The notes below the pieces were generated by a model. The model ran no database searches, was not told the origin of the DNA, and was given only the letters and a program-made list of their open reading frames with translations. The position numbers and the translations under genes were made by a program. From positions 62,001 to 126,000 of the forward strand of contig JANQPV010000022.1 of NCBI GenBank assembly GCA_028285305.1: a stretch of 64,000 bases of DNA. Reading direction: 5' to 3'. Positions within the stretch are counted from its first letter, which is position 1; each line of letters begins with the position of its first letter. This document shows, one piece after another, positions 48,168 to 57,988 of this stretch. This stretch comes from Alphaproteobacteria bacterium (GTDB lineage: Bacteria > Pseudomonadota > Alphaproteobacteria > SMXP01).

Positions 48168-49469
48168 TTAGGGCCGGGTTTGACCAGTGCCGCGGACAAC
48201 ATACTTAAATGTCGTAAGCTGTTCCGCGCCCACCGGGCCGGGGCTATGCAACTTGCCGGTCGAAATCCCGATCTCGGCGCCCATGCCGAATTCGCCGCCG
48301 TCGGCAAATTGTGTTGAGGCATTGTGGAGAACAATCGCGCTGTCCACGGATTGGAGGAAGTGTTCCGCGGTTTCCGGGTTGTCCGTCACGATTGTGTCGG
48401 TGTGATGAGATCCGTAAGTGCTAATATGGGCAATCGCAGCGTCAACACTCTCGACAATTCGGATAGAGATAATCGCATCAAGGTATTCTGTCGTCCAGTC
48501 GCCGTCATTCGCCGGCGCAATGCGTGCATCAATCGAGACGGAGCCGGTATCGCCTCTGAGTTCGCAGCCCGCCTCAAGTAGGCCAGAGGCAATCTTGGGC
48601 AGATAGTCGGCTGCAACGGCTTCGTTCACGAGGAGAGTTTCGGCTGCACCGCAAATTCCCGTGCGACGCATTTTTGAGTTTACAGTGATGGCCTCGGCCA
48701 TGTCCAGATCTGCGTCCTTATCAATGTAGACATGACACAAGCCCTCCAGGTGAGCCAACACGGGGACACGCGCTTCGGTTTGTACACGTTCAATCAAGCT
48801 CTTGCCGCCGCGCGGGATGATGACATCAACAAAATCGACCATGTCGCGCAGCAGAATGCCAACGGCTTCACGGTCTGTTGTCGGAACTATTTGGATGCAG
48901 TCGGGAGGCAAGCCCGCGTCCTTTAGCCCTTCCACTAAGCACGTATGGATGGCTTGCGACGAATTGTAGCTTTCAGATCCGCCGCGCAAAATGACAGCGT
49001 TTCCAGATTTCAGGCACAGAGCCCCGGCGTCGGCGGTTACGTTCGGCCGGCTCTCATAGATGATTCCGATGACGCCGAGCGGAACCCGGACACGGCTAAT
49101 GCGAAGTCCGTTAGGGCGTTCCCACTCTGTGATCGTTTGACCGACCGGATCGTTCAACGCGATGATCGCTTCAATGCCGCTCGCCATGCTTTCGATGCGT
49201 TCTTCGTTGAGAACCAGACGATCGAGAAACGCTGCTGAGATTCCCTTCTTTTGGGCTTCGGTCACGTCGATGGCGTTTGCTTCGAGGATGGTGTGTCTCG
49301 CAGCGCGAAGCTCCTTGGCCATGGCTTCGAGAGCACGGTTTTTTTGCTCGGGGGCGGCCACGGAAAGCGCCTGAGCTGCGGTCCGCGCCGATTGGCCAAG
49401 CGCCGTCATTTGCGACAAAAGATCCGCGCCTGCGTTTGTTCTGAGTGCTGAGGTTTTGCTCACTGTCAA
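48168..49469 (-). CDS. proA: Gamma-glutamyl phosphate reductase
   Basis: ProA reduces gamma-glutamyl phosphate to glutamate semialdehyde in proline synthesis. The 433-residue enzyme belongs to the aldehyde dehydrogenase superfamily. The catalytic Cys lies in [16 protein letters not shown], and [20 protein letters not shown] is the cofactor-side block. [18 protein letters not shown] and [15 protein letters not shown] are specific to ProA. It lies 12 bases after proB. Confidence 0.96.
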   Translation of the reverse strand: MTVSKTSALRTNAGADLLSQMTALGQSARTAAQALSVAAPEQKNRALEAMAKELRAARHTILEANAIDVTEAQKKGISAAFLDRLVLNEERIESMASGIEAIIALNDPVGQTITEWERPNGLRISRVRVPLGVIGIIYESRPNVTADAGALCLKSGNAVILRGGSESYNSSQAIHTCLVEGLKDAGLPPDCIQIVPTTDREAVGILLRDMVDFVDVIIPRGGKSLIERVQTEARVPVLAHLEGLCHVYIDKDADLDMAEAITVNSKMRRTGICGAAETLLVNEAVAADYLPKIASGLLEAGCELRGDTGSVSIDARIAPANDGDWTTEYLDAIISIRIVESVDAAIAHISTYGSHHTDTIVTDNPETAEHFLQSVDSAIVLHNASTQFADGGEFGMGAEIGISTGKLHSPGPVGAEQLTTFKYVVRGTGQTRP

Positions 49470-49481
49470 CGTCCTTCCAAC

Positions 49482-50663
49482 CTAGTGATCGGTCTCGCGC
49501 GTGAGCGCCAAATCATCTGCGTGGATCATAGCCATGCGTCCCGAGAATCCCGTCAAGTTCTCAATCTCTTTCGTGTTGCGGCCGGCAATATTCCTTGCGT
49601 CGCTCGAGGCGTAAGCGATGAGCCCCCGCCCGACTTCGCGGCCGTCCTGCATTCGAATAACGACCGTGTCTCCTCTGCCGAAGTCGCCGTTTACGCCTAT
49701 GACGCCTGCCGGCAACAAACTCTTGCCGCCATACAAAGCAGATGCCGCGCCTTGGTCAATAACTATTTCCCCTTTTGGTTCGAGAGATGCCGCGATCCAT
49801 TGTTTTCTTGCAGAACGCGGAGACTTTTCGGGAAGAAACCACGTAGCGCGGGCGCCTTCGCGGACCGCTTTCACGGCATGGGCAGGCTTTCCATCGGCGA
49901 TGACCATGGCACAGCCGGCTGCCATGCAGATGCGGGCGGCGAGGAGTTTGGTGATCATGCCGCCGGACCCCACTTGGGCGGCCGTGCGTTCCGGCGCTGG
50001 GCCGGCCATTGCTTCAATTTCTGCGCTTATCTGCTTCACAACCGGTATATGGGAGGCACTTTTGTCGAGAGTTGGGTCGTTTGTGTACAAACCGTCTACG
50101 TCTGAGAGAAGAACAAGACAGTCCGCGCTGATCATTTGTGCAACGCGTGCGGCAAGCCTGTCATTGTCCCCGAAACGGATTTCCGTCGTGGCGACTGTGT
50201 CGTTTTCGTTGATAATGGGGATTGCTCTAAACTTGAGGAGCGTTTCGAGCGTGGATCTCGCATTCAAATACCTGCGCCGTTCTTCGGTGTCCGTCAGTGT
50301 GAGAAGGATTTGCGCGACCTTGATCCTGTATGGCCCCAGAGCGGTTTCGTAGGCGTGCGCTAAGCTGATTTGACCGGCGGCCGCCGCGGCTTGGCTCTCT
50401 TCCAGTTTCAGCCGCGTTGTCTTTAGCTTCAGCGCGCGCCGGCCGAGGGCGATTGCGCCAGACGAGACCAACACGATGTTTTTGCCGGATCCGTGGAGCT
50501 CGGAAATATCTGCAGCCAAGGCGTTCAGCCAATCGGCGTTTACTCTCCCGTCCGGGCCAAGGAGCAGAGACGATCCGATCTTGACGACAATGCGGCGCGC
50601 CTCGTTAAGGCGGCGTTCTGCCTTTTGGCTTGCATCATCAGTGCCCACGTTGCGTTCCGTCAT
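49482..50663 (-). CDS. proB: Glutamate 5-kinase with PUA domain
   Basis: ProB phosphorylates glutamate in the first step of proline synthesis and is the usual point of proline feedback. The kinase part has IVVKIGSSLLLGPDGRVNAD, LVSSGAIALGRRAL, IPIINENDTVATTEIRFGDN and DRLAARVAQM. The C-terminal PUA domain (about 290-385) contains LLPAGVIGVNGDFGRGDTV. The 393-residue length is slightly above the usual 370 because of an N-terminal extension (VGTDDASQKAERRLNEAR). It is 4 bases from obgE. Confidence 0.96.
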   Translation of the reverse strand: MTERNVGTDDASQKAERRLNEARRIVVKIGSSLLLGPDGRVNADWLNALAADISELHGSGKNIVLVSSGAIALGRRALKLKTTRLKLEESQAAAAAGQISLAHAYETALGPYRIKVAQILLTLTDTEERRRYLNARSTLETLLKFRAIPIINENDTVATTEIRFGDNDRLAARVAQMISADCLVLLSDVDGLYTNDPTLDKSASHIPVVKQISAEIEAMAGPAPERTAAQVGSGGMITKLLAARICMAAGCAMVIADGKPAHAVKAVREGARATWFLPEKSPRSARKQWIAASLEPKGEIVIDQGAASALYGGKSLLPAGVIGVNGDFGRGDTVVIRMQDGREVGRGLIAYASSDARNIAGRNTKEIENLTGFSGRMAMIHADDLALTRETDH

Positions 50664-50667
50664 GGTC

Positions 50668-52286
<1,619 letters not shown>

Positions 52287-52338
52287 CCCCGTGTCTCCTT
52301 TATCGACCGGGACTTTCTCCTATTCCCATTAACAAAAA

Positions 52339-52364
52339 CGGGAAGATGGCGATCCATCCTCCCG
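52339..52364 (-). terminator. Intrinsic terminator of the rplU-rpmA transcript
   Basis: On the minus strand the sequence reads CGGGAGGATGG, loop ATCG, CCATCTTCCCG, then TTTTTGTT. This is a clear stem of about ten pairs with a T run and lies about 55 bases after the rpmA stop. Confidence 0.8.
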
Positions 52365-52417
52365 GTCTCATTCCGATGCGATCGCCACTTGAGTGACGCC
52401 GCTAAATCGTCACCCTG

Positions 52418-52690
52418 TTATTCGGCCGGAGCCGCGGCCACTGGAAGCACGTTCACGTACGTCCGGTTGCCGCGTTTTTTCACAAACTCCACCTTGCCCT
52501 CCGCGGTCGCAAAGAGGGTGTGGTCTTTGCCAATGCCAACATTGTCCCCCGGATAAATCTTGGTTCCGCGTTGGCGAATGATGATGTTTCCCGGGATCAC
52601 GGCTTGTCCGCCATATTTCTTGACGCCCAAACGGCGGCCGATGGAATCGCGGCCGTTTCGTGATGATCCGCCTGCTTTCTTATGTGCCAT
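52418..52690 (-). CDS. rpmA: Ribosomal protein L27
   Basis: The 90-residue protein has the conserved N-terminus [20 protein letters not shown], and the middle [21 protein letters not shown]27 reaches into the peptidyl-transferase centre of the 50S subunit. It follows rplU by 14 bases and is closed by the terminator at 52339-52364. Confidence 0.97.
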   Translation of the reverse strand: MAHKKAGGSSRNGRDSIGRRLGVKKYGGQAVIPGNIIIRQRGTKIYPGDNVGIGKDHTLFATAEGKVEFVKKRGNRTYVNVLPVAAAPAE

Positions 52691-52704
52691 GACTTGCGAT
52701 CCGT

Positions 52705-53376
52705 TTAGTCTTCGTTGTTTGCGTCGGCCATGAATTGCTTGGCCTGTTCAATCCAATCGTCGCGCTCGATCCGGCCCTTGAACTGCAGGTTCTCGTCGAT
52801 CCAAGCGACATTCTCGGGCGTCCATTCCGCGATCTGCGAAAAATGAAAAATGCCAAAACCGTTTAACTTTTCAACTAATTTCGGGCCTACGCCGCTGATT
52901 TTCGACAAATCATCCGGCTCGCCGTTCGGGGCTTCGAGGGATTGAGGCGCAACGCCTTCAACCGCCGCATCGCTTGCCGCAGGCTGATCGTCCGCGGGCT
53001 TGGCCGTCTTCTTGGGCTTCTTCTCCTCAGTCTGGGCTTCCGCCTTTTTGGACGGCTCGGCGCCCTTCGGCAGAATCTCGAGGATTTTCAGCGTCGTCAA
53101 ATCCTGACGGTGGCCTTTTTTGCGGCGATAATTGTGGCGGCGCTTCTTCTTGAACACGATGATCTTGTCGCCGCGGCCTTGCTCCACGATTTGGGCCGAA
53201 ACCCGCGCTCCATCGACGAGGGGCGCCCCGATTTCCATGTCGGCGCCCTCTCCCATCATCAAGACTTCGTCCAGCATGATGCCTTGGTCCACGTCGCCCG
53301 ACAGGCGCTCGACAGTGATCACATCATCAGCGGCGACCTTGTATTGCTTGCCCCCAGTTTTGACCACTGCAAACAT
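52705..53376 (-). CDS. rplU: Ribosomal protein L21 with C-terminal helix-hairpin-helix extension
   Basis: Residues 1-104 are L21 ([38 protein letters not shown]). The following 120 residues are an addition: a Lys/Pro/Ala/Glu linker (about 106-155) and a folded piece ([40 protein letters not shown]). The latter resembles the helix-hairpin-helix motif [17 protein letters not shown] found in nucleic-acid-binding proteins. The fusion is present in some alphaproteobacterial L21 proteins. Its role on the ribosome is unknown. At 223 residues it is twice the normal length. Confidence 0.95.
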   Translation of the reverse strand: MFAVVKTGGKQYKVAADDVITVERLSGDVDQGIMLDEVLMMGEGADMEIGAPLVDGARVSAQIVEQGRGDKIIVFKKKRRHNYRRKKGHRQDLTTLKILEILPKGAEPSKKAEAQTEEKKPKKTAKPADDQPAASDAAVEGVAPQSLEAPNGEPDDLSKISGVGPKLVEKLNGFGIFHFSQIAEWTPENVAWIDENLQFKGRIERDDWIEQAKQFMADANNED

Positions 53377-53451
53377 CGTGATTTCCGTTCGTTTCTTCGG
53401 TTTCTCAAGGAGATTTCGCCGCTTGGCGGGTGCCCTCGCAGCAAGGCCGGG

Positions 53452-53479
53452 ACTATAGCCGCAAGGCCGTTTCTGTCAA
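53452..53479 (-). promoter_or_regulatory. Candidate sigma-70-type promoter of rplU-rpmA
   Basis: On the minus strand TTGACA (53479-53474) is followed after 16 bases by TATAGT (53457-53452). It lies about 75 bases upstream of the rplU start and agrees well with the vegetative consensus. Confidence 0.6.
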
Positions 53480-53583
53480 CAAGAAGGTTTGCCGGATTGG
53501 GGTTTTTTGGGTGCCGCGACGGAAGCCGGGTGTTTGGCCGTTTAACAGCTCGGATGCAGGGCGTTTTGCCAAGGAGGCTTCAA

Positions 53584-53757
53584 ATGCTCAGGAATTTCGT
53601 CATCGGTGCTGCCCTTATTGCGGGTGCGATCGCTTTGTCGGGATGCAACACTCATGTGCACGCACCCGCAGGTCATGCCCATGCGCACGGCCACGCCCAT
53701 AAACACTGTCACGGCCGGGTGTGCCATAGCCACGCTCACGGCGTGAAACACCATTAA
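53584..53757 (+). CDS. Histidine-rich micro-lipoprotein (57 aa)
   Basis: A perfect ribosome-binding site (AAGGAGG) stands before ATG 53584. The protein has a short signal (NFVIGAALIAGAIALSGC) with lipobox LSGC, so Cys21 is the lipidated residue. The remaining 36 residues contain 14 His: NTHVHAPAGHAHAHGHAHKH, CHGRVCHSHAHGVKHH. Two further Cys occur. Such a tail should bind zinc, nickel or copper at the cell surface. It could act as a metal buffer, but no metal transporter gene is near. The larger frame running through here from 52942 is a shadow of rplU. Confidence 0.75.
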   Translation: MLRNFVIGAALIAGAIALSGCNTHVHAPAGHAHAHGHAHKHCHGRVCHSHAHGVKHH

Positions 53758-53763
53758 GGGATT

Positions 53764-53846
53764 TGTCATCCTCGGGAGAGGATCCTCACCGTAGTTCGAC
53801 GTGTGCGTCCATTTCATGGATCCTCGCAACAAGTGCGAGGATGACA
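53764..53846. repeat. REP/BIME-like palindromic element
   Basis: Perfect 11-base inverted ends, TGTCATCCTCG (53764-53774) and CGAGGATGACA (53836-53846), enclose inner GAGGATCCTC and TGGATCCTCG blocks. It looks like two REP units head to head. It lies between the His-rich gene and the membrane-protein gene, which converge on it, so it may also act as a transcription stop. Confidence 0.7.
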
Positions 53847-53882
53847 CCCGATAGCGACTAGGGGATGCCTTGGATGCGGCGC

Positions 53883-54290
53883 TCAGCTCCAGGCGGCGAA
53901 GAGGCCGCCAATCAGGGCCCCGATCATTCCGAGGACGAAATAGATCAGCATGGCCAGGGTCTGAACGGCGATCCAGACATAGGCAAGGCCGTTGCGGACC
54001 AAGGGGCCGTGCAGCGCGCTTCGTGTGCCCACAAAGAGGCCGGTTGCGATGCCGAACGAGAGAAGAAACCCGAAGAGCCCGCCGTTAAACCCAATGACGC
54101 CGAGGGCCACACTGACAAGATAAGGGATCCCCGGCAAAAGGGCGCCGGTGACAATGGCGGCCATCATGATCTCTCTAGAGGTCAAGGTTTCGCCTTTGAT
54201 GGCGCGGATGCGCTCTATCCGCTCCTGGCGTTTCTGGGACGCGGTTTTGCGGGCAGGTTCCGCCGATGCGTTCTCATGGGCCGAGGACAT
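53883..54290 (-). CDS. Small membrane protein of unknown function (135 aa)
   Basis: The start ATG 54290 is set by GGAGG just upstream; a longer frame reaching 54488 is not used. A polar N-terminal part (MSSAHENASAEPARKTASQK and following ERIERIRAIKG) is followed by three or four membrane segments: IMMAAIVTGALLPGIPYLVS, NGGLFGFLLSFGIATGLFVG and LAYVWIAVQTLAMLIYFVLG, ending MIGALIGGLFAAW. No family is recognised. Confidence 0.7.
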   Translation of the reverse strand: MSSAHENASAEPARKTASQKRQERIERIRAIKGETLTSREIMMAAIVTGALLPGIPYLVSVALGVIGFNGGLFGFLLSFGIATGLFVGTRSALHGPLVRNGLAYVWIAVQTLAMLIYFVLGMIGALIGGLFAAWS

Positions 54291-54461
54291 GGTTCCTCCG
54301 TTCAGGCGTTTGAGTGTACCGCTCTTTCCACTTAGGCAGAGCGCGCGCGTTCGCAAGGCCTCTGTTTGGTTGGGAATCGATTTGCGCCTCTGGAAGTGGT
54401 CGCCGGCGCGGCTTCTTCTAGCGTGGCCTTGCCCAAAAACAGTTTTCCCTTTCTCGGGCCA

Positions 54462-54697
54462 CGCAGGATTCTTGAACTGTTCGACCACTCTTTCTAAGTT
54501 CCGCTGGTTCAGATCGATCAGGCCTGCGCATTACATAGAGTCATTAGTTAGGAGAGGTGCCGGAGTGGTCGCCCCGCGAGCGGAGCTCGCAGGATTCTTG
54601 AACTGTTCGACCACTTTTTCTAAGTTCCGCTGATTCAGATCGATCAGGCCTGCGCATTACATAGAGTCGTTTATCAGGAGAGGTGCCGGAGTGGTCG
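54462..54697 (+). repeat. Tandem duplication of the tRNA-Ser upstream region and its 5' end
   Basis: Copy 1 (54462-54571) and copy 2 (54588-54697) are about 110 bases each, offset by 126 bases, nearly identical apart from a few substitutions and a short diverged patch. The shared part runs from GCAGGATTCTTGAACTGTTC through CAGATCGATCAGGCCTGCGC to the tRNA start GGAGAGGTGCCGGAGTGGTC. In copy 1 the tRNA breaks off after 21 bases (54551-54571) and is followed by the hairpin GCGAGC-GGA-GCTCGC (54576-54590). Another inverted repeat, GCGTGGCC with GGCCACGC (54421-54428, 54457-54464), stands at the left edge. The rest of 54291-54461 contains nothing I can name. Confidence 0.8.
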
Positions 54698-54764
54698 AAC
54701 GGGGCGGTCTCGAAAACCGTTGTGCCTTAGGGTACCGAGGGTTCGAATCCCTCTCTCTCCGCCA
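54677..54764 (+). tRNA. tRNA-Ser (anticodon CGA)
   Basis: The acceptor strands are GGAGAGG (54677-54683) and TCTCTCC, with encoded CCA at the end. The anticodon loop CTCGAAA sits in the stem GCGGT / ACCGT (anticodon CGA). A long variable arm (TTGTGCCTTAGGGTACC) and the T arm GAGGG-TTCGAAT-CCCTC follow. Both long variable arm and anticodon indicate serine. A broken second copy of its 5' end lies upstream. Confidence 0.93.
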
Positions 54765-54769
54765 CTCTT

Positions 54770-55193
54770 AGTTTTCACGGCAGTTCGCTTCGCTCACGCC
54801 TCCAAGAGGGCGCGCTGGCCGCGCGGCGCCCGGTCGGGCGCTTGATCTGGTTGTGTGGCTGTCTTCAGTTTCTTTATCAGTTTTCTCCACACGGAGAAAA
54901 TTGGGCTGTTAGGAAGGCTCGCCTAATTTCAAAGACTTAGTCTGTGACGAGAGCGCTAAAGGGGACCGAATGTGGGGTTCTACGCGCCACTAACGTCGCA
55001 TTGTCTCCGTTCGCTTCTGTTCCGGTTCGCTTGGGTGATGAACGGGTTGTGGTTTTCTTGCGAGTGAATCATGGGTTGATTTCGATCCCGAATCAATCGT
55101 ATTTTTGGTGTGTTGCGTTTAGCGAGGTCAGCGCCGTGTACTTATTAAAACGGCTGCGATTCCATCGTTCTGTACGCGCTTTTCCAAGGTTAA
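54770..55193. other. Gap between tRNA-Ser and the nuclease gene
   Basis: These 424 bases hold no gene I can support. A 90-codon frame (54944-55216) has no recognisable features and overlaps the next gene. No copy of the tRNA 3' end was seen, so no attachment-site repeat is proposed. Confidence 0.5.
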
Positions 55194-55769
55194 ATGAGTA
55201 TGGAAGGTCTCGATAGGTGGGCCGATCAAAAGGTCCTCAAATCTCGTGATGTGCCCAAAGCACTAATTGACGAATTCGAGCGTGTGCTCGGCGATGCTAC
55301 TGACGAGCGGCCTTTGCAGGCATTCCTCGCTGAACATCCAGAACTACTTGGACCGCTAGCGGAGCCCGGTGGAGACCTTTGGTGCTTTGATCGACCTCGA
55401 CTTGGCTCCGAACTGATACCCGACTTCCTTCTAGCGAGCGATAGCTCCAGTGGTCTTCGCTGGACGTTGATCGAGCTGGAGGGGCCAAACGAACCAACTC
55501 TGACCAAGAGTGGAGTACCGGCTCGGAAGCTCGCTGGAGCGATGAAGCAAATTCGCGATTGGCGGGGGTGGCTTCGTGACAACATCTCTTACGCGCGGGA
55601 TCAGCTCGGCCTTACAGGAATTCACTCGGAATGTCGGTCTTTAATCGTAATCGGGCGACGCCACAAATTGGATGCGAAAAGAGCATCAGAGTACGGAGCA
55701 TTGTCCAATAATTCGGATGCAGTCATGACGTATGACCGACTGTTGGATATTGCTCGGTCGGGTTCATAA
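55194..55769 (+). CDS. Shedu-like (DUF4263-type) PD-(D/E)xK nuclease family protein
   Basis: The 191-residue protein has a nuclease-like core resembling the SduA / DUF4263 domain: LQAFLAEHPELLGP at the start, LGSELIPDFLLASD with Asp77, WTLIELEGPNEPTLTKSGVP with Glu94/Glu96 and Lys105, and then LAGAMKQIRDWRGWLRDN with Gln119. In Shedu proteins similar residues (Asp, ExK or ExE, KSG, QxxDW) form the active site and the domain defends against phage. N-terminal Shedu extensions are missing here. It is the first gene of a tight three-gene operon; the helicase begins 12 bases after its stop. The family call is by motif reading only. Confidence 0.7.
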   Translation: MSMEGLDRWADQKVLKSRDVPKALIDEFERVLGDATDERPLQAFLAEHPELLGPLAEPGGDLWCFDRPRLGSELIPDFLLASDSSSGLRWTLIELEGPNEPTLTKSGVPARKLAGAMKQIRDWRGWLRDNISYARDQLGLTGIHSECRSLIVIGRRHKLDAKRASEYGALSNNSDAVMTYDRLLDIARSGS

Positions 55770-55781
55770 GTAACGAGGCTT

Positions 55782-57623
55782 ATGATGGAGAATAATGATA
55801 TTGCGAAGTTTTTCTCGGAGACCCACTGTCAGATTTGGGGCAATCCCTCGCTTCGGGAGCCCCAAGTCGAGGGTTACTTTGCAATACGCGATCACTTCAA
55901 GAATTCCAGTTCTCCCTGCTATGCGCAGTTACCGGTCGGATGTGGCAAGACCGGCCTGATGGGTTTAGTGCCATTTGGGATCGCACAAGGTCGTGTGCTA
56001 ATTATCGCCCCAAATCTAACCATACGCGGGACAATCAAGCGTGAATTGAACATTGGAACGCCGGATTGCTTCTATGTAAAGCGCGGCGTCTTCACCCCTA
56101 AGGATGGCCCTTTCATCTCGGAACTCAAGAGCGGTGCGAACATTCACGATTGCGACGCTGCGCATATCGTGATCGCCAATATTCAACAGTTCAAGGGCAC
56201 CAACAACAGGTGGTATGAGGCTTTTCCGCGTGACTACTTTGATATGATTCTCGTGGATGAAGGTCACCACAACGTTGCCGACACGTGGATGAGGCTTTTC
56301 GATTATTTTGGAGAGGCCAAAGTCGCTTCATTTACTGCGACGCCGATGCGTTCGGACGGGCAAGTCGTCTCGGGTGAGTGCGTTTATCGCTTCGGCTACA
56401 CGCGGTCGATGGTGATGGGCTTCATTTCGCAGATAGAAGCCGTCTTTGTCACGCCCAAGGAATTAACATTCACCGCTAAGGGGGAGACCAAGCAATTCAC
56501 GCTCGGTGAAGTGATCAAAATGAGGGACAAAGATTGGTTTAGCAAAGGGATCGCTCTCTCAGACGAATGCAACAAGAGCGTGGTAGCTGCATCCCTCCAA
56601 CAGCTGCACAAAGTGCGAGAACTCGGAACACCTCGTCAATTGATTGCGGTTGCTTGTTCCATTCGGCATGCGAACCAAGTGGCAGCTCTTTACCGAGCGC
56701 ATGGTCTTAACGTGGAGGTGATTCACAGTGAACTGCTCGCTGATGAACGGGCTCGCGTCGAGGCGTCTTTGCGTTCCGGGTTCACCGATGTGATCGTTCA
56801 AGTGAACATGTTGGGCGAAGGATATGACCTCGCTTCTCTTTCGGTGGCGGCCGTGTTTCGGCCATATAGAAGTCTTTCGCCCTATATCCAATTTGTTGGG
56901 CGCATTCTTCGCCTCGCTCAACCAGAGGTGCCATTCTCTCCCGCAAACCAGGTATTTTTAGTTTCGCATATCGGTTTGAACGATGAGAGGTGGTGGAAGG
57001 ATTTCACGAACTTCGACAAAGAGGACCAAGAGTTCTTCCGCGATTTCCTAGAAGGCGAAGAGACGATAGAGCGAAGAGACGGTGGTCCACGCCTCAGCTT
57101 GCGACCTTTTATGCGGGTCTTGAGCGAAGTGGTCGAGAGCTACCAAAAGCGCGGGTACTTGAAGCGTATCGATAACGTGATGATTCAAGACTTGTTCGAG
57201 ACAATTCGGCAAAAGGGCTTTGAACCGAGTGAATTTGGTTTAACCGAAGAATTGATGCGTCTGCGGATTGAAGTTTCGCAATCGGAGACGCAAATACCCG
57301 CGTTCAACCCAATCGTTCAGCCTCAAGATGAACGAGAAGCCCTGCGTGGGCGATTGATGCCTGAAGCTCGGGCAATAGCCGATGCAGTCATAAACCGTCT
57401 CGAAATCAATCATCAGGGACGCGACTTGCTTAAGTATTTTGGAGGTAGTGGTGCGCACAATTCTGAGATTCTGATCCGTTTGGCGAACGCTGAGCAGAAC
57501 AAGGCTATGGGAATCAAAGATGGGGAAAGAGACAAAGCGTCCAACGATCAAATTCAGCGAGGTGTCGAAGCATCTGCTGACATTGTAGACAAACTGACGG
57601 CGTTGGTGCGCGGAAAGATGTGA
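55782..57623 (+). CDS. Superfamily 2 DEAD/DEAH-type helicase
   Basis: The 613-residue protein has all main SF2 motifs: Q-region PSLREPQVEGYFAIRDHF, Walker A LPVGCGKTGLM (Gly53-Thr57), motif Ia LIIAPNLTIRGT, motif II LVDEGHHN (159-164), motif III SFTATPMRS (183-191), motif IV/V VIVQVNMLGEGYDLASLSVA (338-356, with GEGxD) and motif VI QFVGRILRLAQ (Arg374, Arg377). This is the ResIII/UvrB-like layout used by restriction and anti-phage helicases. The C-terminal 180 residues are unknown. No nuclease domain is fused; the nuclease is the previous gene. The third gene begins one base after its stop. Confidence 0.85.
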   Translation: MMENNDIAKFFSETHCQIWGNPSLREPQVEGYFAIRDHFKNSSSPCYAQLPVGCGKTGLMGLVPFGIAQGRVLIIAPNLTIRGTIKRELNIGTPDCFYVKRGVFTPKDGPFISELKSGANIHDCDAAHIVIANIQQFKGTNNRWYEAFPRDYFDMILVDEGHHNVADTWMRLFDYFGEAKVASFTATPMRSDGQVVSGECVYRFGYTRSMVMGFISQIEAVFVTPKELTFTAKGETKQFTLGEVIKMRDKDWFSKGIALSDECNKSVVAASLQQLHKVRELGTPRQLIAVACSIRHANQVAALYRAHGLNVEVIHSELLADERARVEASLRSGFTDVIVQVNMLGEGYDLASLSVAAVFRPYRSLSPYIQFVGRILRLAQPEVPFSPANQVFLVSHIGLNDERWWKDFTNFDKEDQEFFRDFLEGEETIERRDGGPRLSLRPFMRVLSEVVESYQKRGYLKRIDNVMIQDLFETIRQKGFEPSEFGLTEELMRLRIEVSQSETQIPAFNPIVQPQDEREALRGRLMPEARAIADAVINRLEINHQGRDLLKYFGGSGAHNSEILIRLANAEQNKAMGIKDGERDKASNDQIQRGVEASADIVDKLTALVRGKM

Positions 57624-57624
57624 G

Positions 57625-57861
57625 ATGCCAAGACCAAAGCTCATGATCAAGAGGACCTCGGTTGAGATCGCTAAAGGTACGCGTACATGCGCTTTTTCTC
57701 GTGAAAAGATCAAGAAAGGTGAAGTATGCATCGTGCTTTACGAGGATTCGAGAGACCGCTATGTGTACAGTGGAGCCGTGGCTCTCAAGATGATCACCAT
57801 GGCACGTGATCGTCTTAGCGAAATCGAAGCTGCGCTGAAAGGCGGCACGGCTTTGGACTAA
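57625..57861 (+). CDS. Small protein of the nuclease-helicase operon (78 aa)
   Basis: The ATG is one base after the helicase stop, a sign of coupled translation. The N-terminal half is basic with a C-x12-C pair (Cys22, Cys35) around GTRTCAFSREKIKKGEVCIV; the KKGE turn resembles the knuckle of zinc-ribbon or PARP-finger-like proteins but only two Cys are present. The C-terminal half is a helix (ALKMITMARDRLSEIEAALK). I do not recognise a family. It may be an accessory, inhibitor or sensor of the module; this is inference. Confidence 0.6.
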   Translation: MPRPKLMIKRTSVEIAKGTRTCAFSREKIKKGEVCIVLYEDSRDRYVYSGAVALKMITMARDRLSEIEAALKGGTALD

Positions 57862-57988
57862 CAAGCTCGAACCGCCCACTAAGGGGTGTCAGCCACCCAC
57901 AGAACATCTTCCACTTCTTCCGGCGTTCACGGTAGATGCGCTTACAGCCTTACTGTTTTTGTCCGCTGTCGTGTCATCTTGGCGACGA

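Noticed and set aside
54944-55216. 90-codon frame before the Shedu-like gene
   Set aside because: No features, GTG start without a ribosome-binding site, and overlap with the next gene in another frame.
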